64,000 nucleotides of DNA from Azospira sp035255085 (GTDB lineage: Bacteria; Pseudomonadota; Gammaproteobacteria; Burkholderiales; Rhodocyclaceae): NCBI GenBank assembly GCA_035255085.1, contig DATEZY010000113.1, positions 17,584-81,583 on the forward strand, written 5' to 3'. Positions 25,901 to 34,362 of the stretch are shown here, one piece after another. The notes beneath the pieces are model-generated. The model saw nothing but the letters and a program-made list of their open reading frames with translations, was not told where the DNA came from and did not search any database. The translations under genes and the position numbers were made by a program. Every line of letters begins with the position of its first letter. Position 1 is the stretch's first letter.

Positions 25901-27193
25901 CTGCTCCGCCGCCTTCAAGTCGGAAATGTCGGTGTAGGTACCGATCATGCGCAGGGGGCGGCCCTTGCCGTCCCGCTCCACCACCAGCCCCTGGTCCAGG
26001 ACCCACTTGAAGGAACCATCCTGGCAGACCACCCGGTGCTCGCCGCGATAATTGGGCGTTTCTCCGGTCAGGTGGCGTTCCAGCTGCTGCCGTTGCGCCA
26101 CTGCCTCCGCCGGGAACATGCGCCCCTCCCACTCCGTCATGAAGCTCTCGCTGTCGGCCTCGGCATAGCCGAGCATGTCCCGCCAGCGCCGGGAAAGAAA
26201 CAGGCGGCCGCTGGCCACGTCCCAGTCCCAAACGCCGGCATTGGCGCCTTCCAGGGCGAAATCCCAGCGCTCCTCGGCGGCGGCCAGTTCGGCGATGAGG
26301 GCGGTGATGAGCACGTTGATCACCGCCAGGGAAGCCATATAGGCCCACAGGGTCGCCAGGCCTCGGTAAATGTCCTCATGGTGGAAGGGCCCCTGGCCCC
26401 GGGCCGTGGCCCAGGCCGCCAGGGCCGAGAGCAGCAGGGCGCCGACAGAGGCCGGCCAAACGCCGCTGCGCACCGCCAGCCAGCCCACCAGCAGCACCGG
26501 CACCAGCACCAGGGGCAGCACCGGCGAGGCCCAGGAGGGGGGGCCGCTGTCGGGGCCAAAAAGCCAGCCGCTCACCCCCAGGAGCAGGGCCAATCCGAGC
26601 AGCACTTCCAGGCCACGCCAGCCATGGCCGAGACGGCCCAGGTTGCGGCGGGACAGGGTGAGCAGGGGAATGCCGGCAATCAGTACCCCCATGGCGTCCC
26701 CCAGCCACCAGAACAGCCAGGCCTGGGGAACATCCGCTCCAGGCAGCTCCCCGGCCAGGTAGAGGTTGGCCACGCCATTGGCGGCGGAGATCGCCATGCC
26801 GCCCAAGGCGCCGATGCCCAGGTAGTTGAGCAGATCCCGGCGCCGCTCCAGTTCGGGACGGAAGCCGACGCGATTGAGGAAATGGGCGGCCAGCCAGGGC
26901 CCCAGGGCATTGCCGACGGCAATACCGAGGGCCAGGGGCAGGCTGGAGCCGACGGCGAGATTGACCAGGAAGGCACCGATGTAGATGCCCGGCACCATGG
27001 GGCCGCCCCAACGCAGCAGGGCCGCCAGGGCGATGCCGGAGGGGGCCCAGATGAGACTGATGTGGGAGCCCAGGTAGGGCATGGCCAGGCCCAGACGGCC
27101 GGCCAGGTAATAGGCCAGGACCACCAGCAGGAGGCGGGAGAGCCACAGCAGGGCCCCACCGACGGAGATCGGGAACTGGGCGGGTCGTTTCAT
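22949..27193 (-). CDS. MASE1-PAS-PAS-GAF-PAS-GGDEF-EAL-CZB signalling protein
   Basis: 1414 residues. The N-terminal MASE1 region (about 1-290) is multi-spanning, with LISLIWAPSGIALAALLRWG-like sequence near residue 40. Then come two PAS domains (about 305-430 and 440-555), a GAF domain (about 560-725), a third PAS (about 740-860), GGDEF (RLGGDEF about 931), EAL (GAEALIRW about 1061, LDDFGTGYSS further on) and a C-terminal domain with CRFGRWYRGPG (about 1334) and flanking histidines. This last part fits a zinc-binding CZB domain. Both enzymatic motifs are intact, so it may make and break cyclic-di-GMP in response to membrane, redox or zinc cues. Start at ATG 27193 puts the basic MKRP just before the first helix. 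Confidence 0.9.
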   Translation of the reverse strand: MKRPAQFPISVGGALLWLSRLLLVVLAYYLAGRLGLAMPYLGSHISLIWAPSGIALAALLRWGGPMVPGIYIGAFLVNLAVGSSLPLALGIAVGNALGPWLAAHFLNRVGFRPELERRRDLLNYLGIGALGGMAISAANGVANLYLAGELPGADVPQAWLFWWLGDAMGVLIAGIPLLTLSRRNLGRLGHGWRGLEVLLGLALLLGVSGWLFGPDSGPPSWASPVLPLVLVPVLLVGWLAVRSGVWPASVGALLLSALAAWATARGQGPFHHEDIYRGLATLWAYMASLAVINVLITALIAELAAAEERWDFALEGANAGVWDWDVASGRLFLSRRWRDMLGYAEADSESFMTEWEGRMFPAEAVAQRQQLERHLTGETPNYRGEHRVVCQDGSFKWVLDQGLVVERDGKGRPLRMIGTYTDISDLKAAEQQLSDERSLLGTLVDALPDMVWLKDTQGTFLISNRQHAATLGLPQEGIVGHTDSELFAPEEAAFMRQQDGDALTRGEPFTREQRLRMPSGAAPLFEITKAPVRRQDGSIQGILGIARDITAKRWVEMRDRMRSQVLEKLARGEPLEQVLAAIVAAVEAEAAGWICSILLLAEDGRHLKVGAAPGLPDFYNRAVEALEVGDGVGCCGTAIYRGERVVAENLHTHPYWQLFQDHVQRAGLGACWSEPIFSAGGKAIGSFAVYQRQPALPSESDIATIQQVAGLASIAIEHARAETALRASEERFRSLFTNMGEGVALHQLVLDAQGRPADYRLVDCNARYEAILQLSREQVLGKLGSEIYGTAQAPFLQEYAEVALGGQGHSLERYFAPMEKYFQISVVPWEKSGFATIFSDITERKRGEERLERIAHYDALTQLPNRLLFADRLQHALAQTRRQNSLLAVVYLDLDGFKPVNDQFGHEAGDQLLIEVAARLRADLRAGDTVARLGGDEFVLLFGELKDRAECEAALQRILQALAEPYSVSGHAVSLSASIGVTLYPQDASTPDTLLRHADQAMYQAKQTGRSRYHFFDPEGDRRVQARHEAVTRVEEALENGEMRLHYQPKVNMRHGQVLGAEALIRWQHPERGLLPPGEFLPLVEDTDLAAPLGGWVLQEALRQQAEWRARGLSLVVSVNISGRHLQQPGFVARLEELLACHPEVPPGSLELEILETTALDDMAQVSDVIGACRALGVAVALDDFGTGYSSLTYLKRLPASVLKIDQTFVRDMLEDPEDLAIVEGVIGLAQAFQRDVVAEGVETAEHGVLLLQLGCDLAQGYGIARPMPPEQLPTWIQGFVPHPQWVASRSLLWAREDLPLVGVEVDHRRWIERVVAGLDDNVPSSALRLPGPEECRFGRWYRGPGRQRYGRLPVFQSLEQLHLGVHRLGDELLDLKARGQAPAARVRLPELLAMRDHFLGALEKLRFGIRLGQ

Positions 27194-27281
27194 GGTGGCG
27201 CGCCGTGACCTTGAGTTGTTCTTATCCGGAAGCGGTTTATTTTCAATATAAACGCCCGGCAACGATCCGCGCGAAAAGAAA

Positions 27282-27309
27282 GAAAAAAACCCGGCCGCAG
27301 CCGGGTTTT
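27282..27309 (-). terminator. Rho-independent terminator of maeB
   Basis: An 8-bp stem (27288-27295 with 27300-27307), with a U-run on the minus strand (complement of 27283-27289), 20 bases after the maeB stop. Confidence 0.85.
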
Positions 27310-27329
27310 CGCAGGCAAGATGGACGCCG

Positions 27330-29600
27330 TTAGCGTTGGCAGCCCACCACGGCCAGGGCACTCATATTCACCAGGCGCCGCACGGTGGCGGTGGCGGTCA
27401 GCACATGCACCGGCTTGGCCACACCCATGAGGATGGGGCCGATGGTCACGCCTTCGCCGCCGGTCATCTTGAGCAGGTTGTAGGAGATGTTGGCGGCGTC
27501 CAGGTTGGGCATCACCAGCACGTTGGCCTCGCCCTTGAGGGGGGAGTCCGGATCGGACTGGTGCCGGGTTTCCTCGGACAGGGCGGAATCGCCGTGCATC
27601 TCGCCGTCGATCTCCAGCTCCGGCGACTTGGCCCGGGCGATCTCGGCGGCCACCGCCATCTTGCGGGCGGAAGCGGACTGGGAAGAGCCGAAGTTGGAGT
27701 GGGAAAGCAGGGCCACCTTGGGGGTGATGCCGAAACGACGCACGGTGTCGGCGGCCATCAGGGCGATCTCGGCCAGCTGCTCGGCGTCCGGGTTCTCGTT
27801 GACGTGGGTGTCGCAGAGGAACAGGGCCCGGTTGGGCAGCAGCAGGTGGTTCATGGCAGCCAGGGTGTTGCAGCCCGGGGCCTTGCCGATTACCTCTTCC
27901 ACCTGGCGCAGGTGGTGGGCGAAGCGGCCGGAGATGCCGCAGATCATACCGTCGGCGTAGCCCAGCTGGACCAGCATGGCACCGATCAGGGTGGTGTCCT
28001 GACGCAGGCGGGTCTTGGCGATTTCGATGGTGACGCCGCGACGCTTCATCAGCTGGTGGTAGGCGCTCCAGCATTCCTTGTAGCGCTCGTCGTAGTTCGG
28101 GTTCACCACCTCGAAGTGCTCGCCGGCCTTGAGCTTGGAGCCGATCTTCTGCAGCCGGGCTTCGATGACTTCCGGACGGCCCACCAGGATGGGCTTGGCC
28201 AGGCGCTCTTCCAGGATGATCTGGACGGCGCGCAGGACGCGCTCATCCTCGCCCTCGGCGTAGATGAGGCGCTGTTGCGGGCCCTGCTTGGCGGCAGAGA
28301 ACACGGCGCGCATGCCGACGCCGGTGTGGGTGTTGAATTCCTTGAGCTTGTCCCGGTAGGCCGCCATGTCGGTGATGGGCCGGGTGGCGACGCCGGAATC
28401 CATGGCCGCCTGGGCTACGGCCGGGGCGATGATGGAAATCAGGCGGGGATCGAAGGGCTTGGGAATCAGGTATTCGGGACCGAAGGACAGTTCCTGGCCC
28501 TGGTAGGCCAGGGCCACTTCGTCGCTCACTTCTTCCTGGGCCAGGGCAGCGATGGCCTTGACGCAGGCCAGCTTCATTTCCTCGGTAATGCGCTTGGCGC
28601 CCACATCCAGGGCACCGCGGAAGATGAAGGGGAAGCACAGGACGTTATTGACCTGGTTGGCGTAGTCGGAACGGCCGGTGGCGATGATGGCGTCGGGACG
28701 GGCTTCCTTGGCGAGTTCCGGCATGATTTCCGGGGTCGGGTTGGCCAGGGCGAAGATCAGCGGATCCTTGGCCATGCCCTTGACCATCTCGGCCTTCAGC
28801 ACGCCGGCGGCGGAGAGACCCAGGAAGATGTCGGCACCGACGATGGCGTCGCCCAGGGTGCGGGCGGAAGTTTCCTGGGCGTAACGGGCCTTGGTGGCCT
28901 CCATGTTGGCTTCACGGCCAACGTAGATGACGCCCTTGGAATCGCAGACGGTGACGTTCTGGCGCTTGATGCCCAGTTCGCACCACAGGTTGAGACAGGA
29001 GATGGCAGCGGCGCCGGCGCCGGAGCAGACCACCTTGACGTTCGCGATGTCCTTGCCGATGACCTTGAGGCCATTAAGCATGGCCGCGGCGGAAATGATG
29101 GCGGTACCGTGCTGGTCGTCGTGGAAGACGGGGATGGACATGCGTTCCTTCAGCTTCTCCTCGATGTAGAAGCATTCGGGAGCCTTGATGTCCTCCAGGT
29201 TCACGCCACCCAGGGTGGGTTCCAGGGCAGCGATCATGTCGATCAGCTTGTCCGGGTCGTTTTCGGAGATTTCGATATCGAAAACGTCGATGCCGGCGAA
29301 TTTCTTGAACAGGCAGCCCTTGCCTTCCATCACAGGCTTGGCGGCGAGGGGACCGATGTTGCCCAGGCCCAGCACGGCGGTGCCGTTGGTGACCACACCC
29401 ACCAGGTTGCCGCGGGAGGTCATCTCGTCCACGGCGGCGGGGTTGGCGACGATTTCTTCACAGGCGTAGGCCACGCCGGGGGAGTAGGCCAGGGCCAGGT
29501 CCCGCTGGTTGGTCAGTCCCTTGGTGGGACGGACGGCGATTTTACCGGGGGTGGGCAGGCGGTGATATTCGAGCGCGGCTTCGCGCAGATCCTTTTCCAT
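27330..29600 (-). CDS. maeB: NADP-dependent malic enzyme with phosphotransacetylase-like domain
   Basis: 756 residues, full length for MaeB. The malic enzyme part (about 1-425) has VGVVTNGTAVLGLGNIG, the metal-binding FDIEISENDPD region, and the cofactor site VVCSGAGAAAISCLN. The C-terminal half (about 430-756) is the phosphotransacetylase-like regulatory domain (FSAAKQGPQQRLIYAEGEDERVLRA). It converts malate to pyruvate and CO2 with NADPH. AGGAG lies 7 bases before the ATG. It is monocistronic with its own terminator. NADP use is inferred from the two-domain architecture. Confidence 0.93.
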   Translation of the reverse strand: MEKDLREAALEYHRLPTPGKIAVRPTKGLTNQRDLALAYSPGVAYACEEIVANPAAVDEMTSRGNLVGVVTNGTAVLGLGNIGPLAAKPVMEGKGCLFKKFAGIDVFDIEISENDPDKLIDMIAALEPTLGGVNLEDIKAPECFYIEEKLKERMSIPVFHDDQHGTAIISAAAMLNGLKVIGKDIANVKVVCSGAGAAAISCLNLWCELGIKRQNVTVCDSKGVIYVGREANMEATKARYAQETSARTLGDAIVGADIFLGLSAAGVLKAEMVKGMAKDPLIFALANPTPEIMPELAKEARPDAIIATGRSDYANQVNNVLCFPFIFRGALDVGAKRITEEMKLACVKAIAALAQEEVSDEVALAYQGQELSFGPEYLIPKPFDPRLISIIAPAVAQAAMDSGVATRPITDMAAYRDKLKEFNTHTGVGMRAVFSAAKQGPQQRLIYAEGEDERVLRAVQIILEERLAKPILVGRPEVIEARLQKIGSKLKAGEHFEVVNPNYDERYKECWSAYHQLMKRRGVTIEIAKTRLRQDTTLIGAMLVQLGYADGMICGISGRFAHHLRQVEEVIGKAPGCNTLAAMNHLLLPNRALFLCDTHVNENPDAEQLAEIALMAADTVRRFGITPKVALLSHSNFGSSQSASARKMAVAAEIARAKSPELEIDGEMHGDSALSEETRHQSDPDSPLKGEANVLVMPNLDAANISYNLLKMTGGEGVTIGPILMGVAKPVHVLTATATVRRLVNMSALAVVGCQR

Positions 29601-29751
29601 GACTTAACTCCTGGGAGCGCAAAGCTCCGGGCTTGCTTTAAAAGCACGCAAGTATGCGACTTTTTCCCTAGGGACGGAAGAGCGGCCATCCACAGGCACC
29701 CCGTTCCCTGCTGGCATAGCCTCAAGCCTTGGGGCAACAGGGGCAGGCTGG

Positions 29752-31881
29752 CTAGAAGGATTGCCTGAAGCTCAGCCGCCACACCCGGGGCTCTGCCGGG
29801 TGGCTGTGGATGTCGGCCACCGGCACCGTCTCGCCGCGCAATTGGGATGCGTAGTAGTAGTCGATGTCGCTGGCCTGACGGTTGAAGAGGTTGAGCACTT
29901 CCAGGGTGAGCAGGCTTGTCGCCGCCAGCTGGTAGCCCACATTGAGGTTCACCAGCAGGGAGCTGCCGGAGCGCACCGCATTGTCTTCCACCAGGGCCCG
30001 GGGGCCCAGGTAGCGCAGGCGCAGGCCGCCGCGCCAGGGGCCCCGGTCGTGCACCGCCACGCCGAGGGAGGCGGTGCGCTCGACGGCGCCGGGGATGTGG
30101 TTGCCGGCAGGATCGCTGTCGCGGAAACGGGCCCGGGACAGGGCGAGATCGGCATCCAGGGTCAGCCAGTCCCGGGGCGTCCAGTAATGGGACCATTCGA
30201 TACCCTGGCGCCGGCTGGGGCGGCTGGCTTCGGTGGTGCCGGCATCGCCGACGAACAGCAGTTCCGAAGCCAGGTTCAGGCGCCACAGGGCCAGGCTCAT
30301 GTGCCAGCCCGGGGCCGGGGCGCTACGCCAGCCCACCTCGTCGCCCCGGGATCTGACCAGGGCCGGCACCCGCGGCATGGCGCTCACCGGGTTGGCCGGA
30401 TCGACGCTGATGTTGGTGCCCCGGGCGTCGTTGCTGTGGAAGCCCTGGCCCCAGTTGTAATAGAACTCCTGGTGGGCGAAGGGCCCGAAGATGAGGGACA
30501 GCTTGGGGCTGGTGATGCCGTCGCTGGCCCTGCCGGAGTTGGCGGCCAGGCTGGAATCCACCTGGAAGCGGTAGCGGTCGTGGCGCAGGCCGGCGACGGA
30601 GCGCAGCCAGGAAGTCCATTGCGCCCCCCACTGGCCGTAGAGGCCCAGGCTGCCCTGGTTCACGCTGTCGCTGCGCACCGTGTCCCAGCGCTGGCGGGCC
30701 TGGGTGCGGTAGAGGCCGACGTTGCCGATGTCGTCCTGGCGGCCCTGCACGCCCCAGGTGAAATCCCCCTCCCGGCCCAGCCAGCGTACCGGCTGGCTGC
30801 GGCTCCAGCCGAAGCCGCCGTAGCGGCGCCGGTCAGCCTGCTCGAACTGGTCGCCGTGCACCGGGTCGGTGGCGTAGGTGAAGTTGGAGAACAGGTTGAG
30901 CCGGTAATCCACCAGGTAGGCGTTGGCACGGGTCTGTACGTCGCCGTCCTGGCGGGCCCACTGGCCGGAGAGGGAGAGGCGCCGAGTGCTGCCGCCGGTG
31001 GAGGGGTCCAGGCTGCCGAAACGGCCCACCAGGCCCTGGTCCACGGCGCGGCGGGCCACCTGGTCGGTGGAGGTCCAGTCGCCATCGTAGGCCATGAAGG
31101 AAAAGGACTGGCCGTGGTTGCGGGTGCCGTCGGAATAGCGCAGCACGCCATTGAGGCGCTGATAGTGTTCCGGCACCGTCCACGGGCCGTCGTTGTGGAA
31201 TACCTCCAGGGCCCCCAGCCAGCGGCCGCCGCCGGCCATTTCCTGGTCGGCGGCGGTGAGCAGGCGCTGGTAGCCGTTGCTGCCCACACCGACGCTGACG
31301 TAGTCCTGGGGCAGGCTGCGGCGGTAGGCGATGTGGGCGCTGCCGGCGGAGGAGAAGTCCCCGTCCTCGGCGGCATAGGGGCCCTTCTTGTACTGGATGC
31401 GCTCCACCAGTTCCGGGATGAGGAAGTTGAGGTCCAGGTAGCCCTGACCGTGGGCGTGGGTCGGCAGGTTCACCGGCACGCCGTCGATATCCACGGCGAA
31501 GTCGGTGCCGTGATCCAGGTTGAAGCCCCGCAGGAAATACTGGTTGGCCTTGCCGTCGCCGGCGTGCTGGGTAACGATCAGGCCGGGCACGGTCTCCAGC
31601 ACCTCGGCCGGGCGCAGCAGAGGCCGGTTTTCCAGCTGTTGGCCCGTCACCGTGCCGACGCTGGCGGCATCGGCGACACCGAGCAGGTCCTGGGCCCCGG
31701 CCTTGACCTCGATCATGTCCAGAGTGGGCATGCCGGCGGCCCCTGCCGCAAGAGGCAAGAGCAGCGCGGCTGCCAGCATGGTACGGGCGAAGATGGCCGT
31801 CCTTATTGCCTGACGGGGCAGTCCTTCAAGAAAGTCGAAGCCCCGTGATGTTGTGATGTTTTTGGTTTTGTTCACATCCAT
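29752..31881 (-). CDS. TonB-dependent outer-membrane receptor, probably for nickel or cobalt chelate
   Basis: 709 residues from ATG 31881; an internal ATG at 31779 would open a tidier signal peptide (MLAAALLLPLAAGAAG), so the start is uncertain. The plug (about 60-180) contains VLETVPGLIVTQHAGDG, FLRGFNLDHGTDF and a histidine-containing segment PTHAHGQGYLDLNFLIPEL. A long beta-barrel follows, ending WRLSFRQSF. It lies 67 bases after a NiCoT permease gene on the same strand. Context suggests nickel or cobalt uptake across the outer membrane; an organic chelate is likely but unseen. Confidence 0.82.
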   Translation of the reverse strand: MDVNKTKNITTSRGFDFLEGLPRQAIRTAIFARTMLAAALLLPLAAGAAGMPTLDMIEVKAGAQDLLGVADAASVGTVTGQQLENRPLLRPAEVLETVPGLIVTQHAGDGKANQYFLRGFNLDHGTDFAVDIDGVPVNLPTHAHGQGYLDLNFLIPELVERIQYKKGPYAAEDGDFSSAGSAHIAYRRSLPQDYVSVGVGSNGYQRLLTAADQEMAGGGRWLGALEVFHNDGPWTVPEHYQRLNGVLRYSDGTRNHGQSFSFMAYDGDWTSTDQVARRAVDQGLVGRFGSLDPSTGGSTRRLSLSGQWARQDGDVQTRANAYLVDYRLNLFSNFTYATDPVHGDQFEQADRRRYGGFGWSRSQPVRWLGREGDFTWGVQGRQDDIGNVGLYRTQARQRWDTVRSDSVNQGSLGLYGQWGAQWTSWLRSVAGLRHDRYRFQVDSSLAANSGRASDGITSPKLSLIFGPFAHQEFYYNWGQGFHSNDARGTNISVDPANPVSAMPRVPALVRSRGDEVGWRSAPAPGWHMSLALWRLNLASELLFVGDAGTTEASRPSRRQGIEWSHYWTPRDWLTLDADLALSRARFRDSDPAGNHIPGAVERTASLGVAVHDRGPWRGGLRLRYLGPRALVEDNAVRSGSSLLVNLNVGYQLAATSLLTLEVLNLFNRQASDIDYYYASQLRGETVPVADIHSHPAEPRVWRLSFRQSF

Positions 31882-31948
31882 GGACAGGCAAAAACGCGGG
31901 ACTTGGGGCCGCCGGCACCCAGTAGCGGGTTCTAGCGCTTCAAGCCGC

Positions 31949-32758
31949 TCAAGCCGGAACGGGCCGGCGGGCCAGGCGCAGGGCGAGGAGGAAGCTCAGG
32001 GCCAGGAACAGGGTGAGGGCAAGGCCCAGGGCCAGCTCCTTGCCCTCGCTCCAGCTGTCCACCAGGGGCGAGACCAGCTTGGCGGCGCCGAAGGCCGCCA
32101 CCAGCAGGCTGATGCCGGAAACCACCAGGCTCATCACCCGGGAGGCGATGCGCGCCACCTCGTCGGCCCGGCGGATGAGACGGGAAATCCACAGGCCGTT
32201 GAGGCCGTCGGTGAGCAGCATGCCGAGCATGAACACCAGTCCCAGGGTCAGGGCGTGCTGCCAGCCGCCGTATTGGCTGCCGGCCAGGGCAAACAGGGCG
32301 GCCTGGGAGAAAGTATCGAAGGAAAACGCGAACAGGGCGCCGACCCCGGCCACCAGCAGGGGATTGCCGGTGTGCTGCAGGCGCCCGAGGAAACGCCCCT
32401 TGAAGCCTACCGGCGCCACCACCTGGTCCGGCTCGGCGGCCAGCACCGCCGCCAGGTTGGCCAGGCCCAGGAGGGTAAGGAAGCCGATGGAGACCAGGCT
32501 GCCGAACAGCTCCAGCCACTCGGGCACCACCCAGCTGCGGGCCAGGGTGCTGACGGTGAGGGCGATGGCCAGGACCACGGCACCGTGGCCGAGAGAGAAG
32601 AGCACGCCGCAGTAGCGGGCGATGGGGGATTGATGGCGGGCGTTGTAGCGGGTCAGGCCGTCGATGGTGGCCAGGTGGTCGGCATCGAAGCCGTGCTTCA
32701 TGCCCAGCACCAGGACCAGAGATACCAGGGCCAGCCAGTTTTGCGGCAGGGTTTCCAT
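31949..32758 (-). CDS. NiCoT-family nickel/cobalt permease
   Basis: 269 residues. I chose ATG 32758 because GGAGG is 6 bases upstream; the ATG at 32764 touches it directly. Eight or so membrane helices. The signature HGFDADHLATIDGLTR (about residue 22) is the metal-binding helix II motif of HoxN/NixA, and SLGHGAVVLAIA and SFDTFSQAALFA match the other two family motifs. It takes up Ni2+ and/or Co2+. Nickel is the likelier substrate given nikR and the NiFe-hydrogenase genes nearby, but the cobalamin genes could use cobalt. Confidence 0.9.
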   Translation of the reverse strand: METLPQNWLALVSLVLVLGMKHGFDADHLATIDGLTRYNARHQSPIARYCGVLFSLGHGAVVLAIALTVSTLARSWVVPEWLELFGSLVSIGFLTLLGLANLAAVLAAEPDQVVAPVGFKGRFLGRLQHTGNPLLVAGVGALFAFSFDTFSQAALFALAGSQYGGWQHALTLGLVFMLGMLLTDGLNGLWISRLIRRADEVARIASRVMSLVVSGISLLVAAFGAAKLVSPLVDSWSEGKELALGLALTLFLALSFLLALRLARRPVPA

Positions 32759-32800
32759 CTGCATCCTCCACAGGATAGCGGCGACTACGCGGTCATTAAC

Positions 32801-32829
32801 GGTAAGAAGATTAGCAATTTTGCCTTACC
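32801..32829. promoter_or_regulatory. Inverted repeat upstream of the NiCoT gene, candidate NikR operator
   Basis: GGTAAG (32801-32806) and CTTACC (32824-32829) form a perfect 6-bp dyad with a 17-base spacer, centred 57 bases upstream of the start codon. E. coli NikR sites are a GTATGA/TCATAC dyad with 16 bases between, a similar but not identical layout. The nearby nikR gene makes this the natural candidate. A second inverted repeat, CAACCCC (about 32850-32856) with GGGGTTG, lies just upstream and may end the kinase transcript. Confidence 0.45.
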
Positions 32830-32928
32830 AGCGTCAGCGAGACTTGCAGCCCAACCCCGAAAAAGCGGGGTTGGCGCAAGCCCAAGCGGGGTTAATGCAA
32901 GACTGGGGCCAGCCCCGGGTGGGGCCGA

Positions 32929-34362
32929 CTAGGCGCCGCTGCCCCCGGGCCGTCCCAGGGGCAGGCTGATGCGGAATACGGCGCCGCCCTCCGGGTGATT
33001 GCTGACGACGATACCGCCGCCGTGGCGCTCGACGATGCCATAGGAGATGGACAGCCCCAGGCCGGTGCCCTGGCCCACCGGCTTGGTGGTGAAGAAGGGA
33101 TCGAACAGGTGGCCCAGGGCCTCGTTGGGAATGCCCGGGCCGTTGTCACGAAAAATCACGCGCACTTCGCCCTCCCCCTCAGCCATCTCCCCCACCTCGC
33201 CGCGGATGTGGAGCTGGGGGTCGGGCTGGCCGGCGGTGGCATCGGCAGCGTTCTGCACCAGGTTCATCACCACCTGCTGCAACTGGCCGGCGGAGCCTCG
33301 CACCGGCAAGGACGGGGGCAGGTCGGTGGTAACCCGGAAGGAAGCCGGGACACTCTTGCCTACCCAGCGCACGGCCCGCTCCACCACCTCGGCCAGGTTG
33401 AAAGCTTCGGCCCCTTCCCGGTCCATGGCGGAGAAGCGCTTCAGGCCATCGACGATATCCCGGGTGCGCTCGGCCCCCTCGATCATGCCGTCCAGCAGGG
33501 GCGACATGTCTTCCAGGATGCGGTCGATGCGCAGCTCCTGGCGCATGGCCTCCAGTTCGGGAATGCAGTCGCAGCCCCGGGCATGGACGGCCTCCAGGTA
33601 GTTTTCCAGGCGGCCGGCGTAGCGCTTCAGGGCCAGCACATTGCCCAGGACGAAGCTGATGGGATTGTTCAGTTCATGGGCCACGCCGGCCACCAGGCGG
33701 CCCAGGGACGCCATCTTTTCCGAATGCAGCAGCTGCTGCTGGGTACGTTTCAGGTCCTCATGGGTCTGGCGCAGCTCCCGGTAGGCGCGGCGCAGCTCCC
33801 CTACCGGGCGGCCGGTGACCACCATGCCGATGAGCTTGCCGGTGCCGGACAGGCGCGGTGTCCAGTTGAAGGACACCGGCACGGCGCCGCCGTCCTCGGC
33901 CAGGAGGGGCAACTCGATGTCCTGGGCGCCCTCGCTGCGGGGTGCAGCGAAGAAGTGGCGGGCCCGGCTGCGGGCCACCTCGTCGGCGAACAGGTCGAAG
34001 ATGGGGGTGCCGCGCAGGGCCTGTTCGCTCTTGCCGGCGTAGCGCTGGAAGGAGGGATTGACCTCCTCGATCAGACCATTCCGGTCGCACACCACCAGGA
34101 TGTCCGACATGGAGGCGAGGATGCTGGCGATGAAGCGGTGGGACTCTTCCAGGGCGGCGTTATTCTGCTCCAGGGCCACTTCGTACTGGAGCAGGTCGTT
34201 ATAGACCTCGTCCATTTTCTGGATCACTTCGATCCACACCGTCTCGTTCACCCCGTCCAGCAACTGGGCCGGTTCCGGCAGCAGGCCGCCGTCCAGCAGC
34301 GGTCGCTTGGCCGGTTTGCGCGCCGGCGGCGGATCCTTATCGGGCGGGCTTGAGGTGGACAT
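32929..34362 (-). CDS. hoxJ: Hydrogen-signalling sensor histidine kinase HoxJ/HupT
   Basis: 477 residues, soluble. A PAS domain (about 75-190), a dimerisation/phosphoacceptor domain with H229 in GVAHELNNPISFVLGN, and an ATPase domain with FRDNGPGIP and GTGLGLSISYGIVERHGG. The sequence around H229 is the HupT/HoxJ type, which is controlled by the H2-sensing hydrogenase HupUV and acts on HoxA/HupR (both encoded at 37.8-41.7 kb). The start lies 26 bases inside nikR, so the two are translated from one message. An alternative is an unrelated NtrB-like kinase, but context disfavours that. Confidence 0.85.
   Translation of the reverse strand: MSTSSPPDKDPPPARKPAKRPLLDGGLLPEPAQLLDGVNETVWIEVIQKMDEVYNDLLQYEVALEQNNAALEESHRFIASILASMSDILVVCDRNGLIEEVNPSFQRYAGKSEQALRGTPIFDLFADEVARSRARHFFAAPRSEGAQDIELPLLAEDGGAVPVSFNWTPRLSGTGKLIGMVVTGRPVGELRRAYRELRQTHEDLKRTQQQLLHSEKMASLGRLVAGVAHELNNPISFVLGNVLALKRYAGRLENYLEAVHARGCDCIPELEAMRQELRIDRILEDMSPLLDGMIEGAERTRDIVDGLKRFSAMDREGAEAFNLAEVVERAVRWVGKSVPASFRVTTDLPPSLPVRGSAGQLQQVVMNLVQNAADATAGQPDPQLHIRGEVGEMAEGEGEVRVIFRDNGPGIPNEALGHLFDPFFTTKPVGQGTGLGLSISYGIVERHGGGIVVSNHPEGGAVFRISLPLGRPGGSGA

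Noticed and set aside
24953..29768. Two very long plus-strand frames opposite the MASE1 protein and maeB
   Set aside because: Translations are Gly/Gln/His-rich without any domain. Both genes on the minus strand are well supported.
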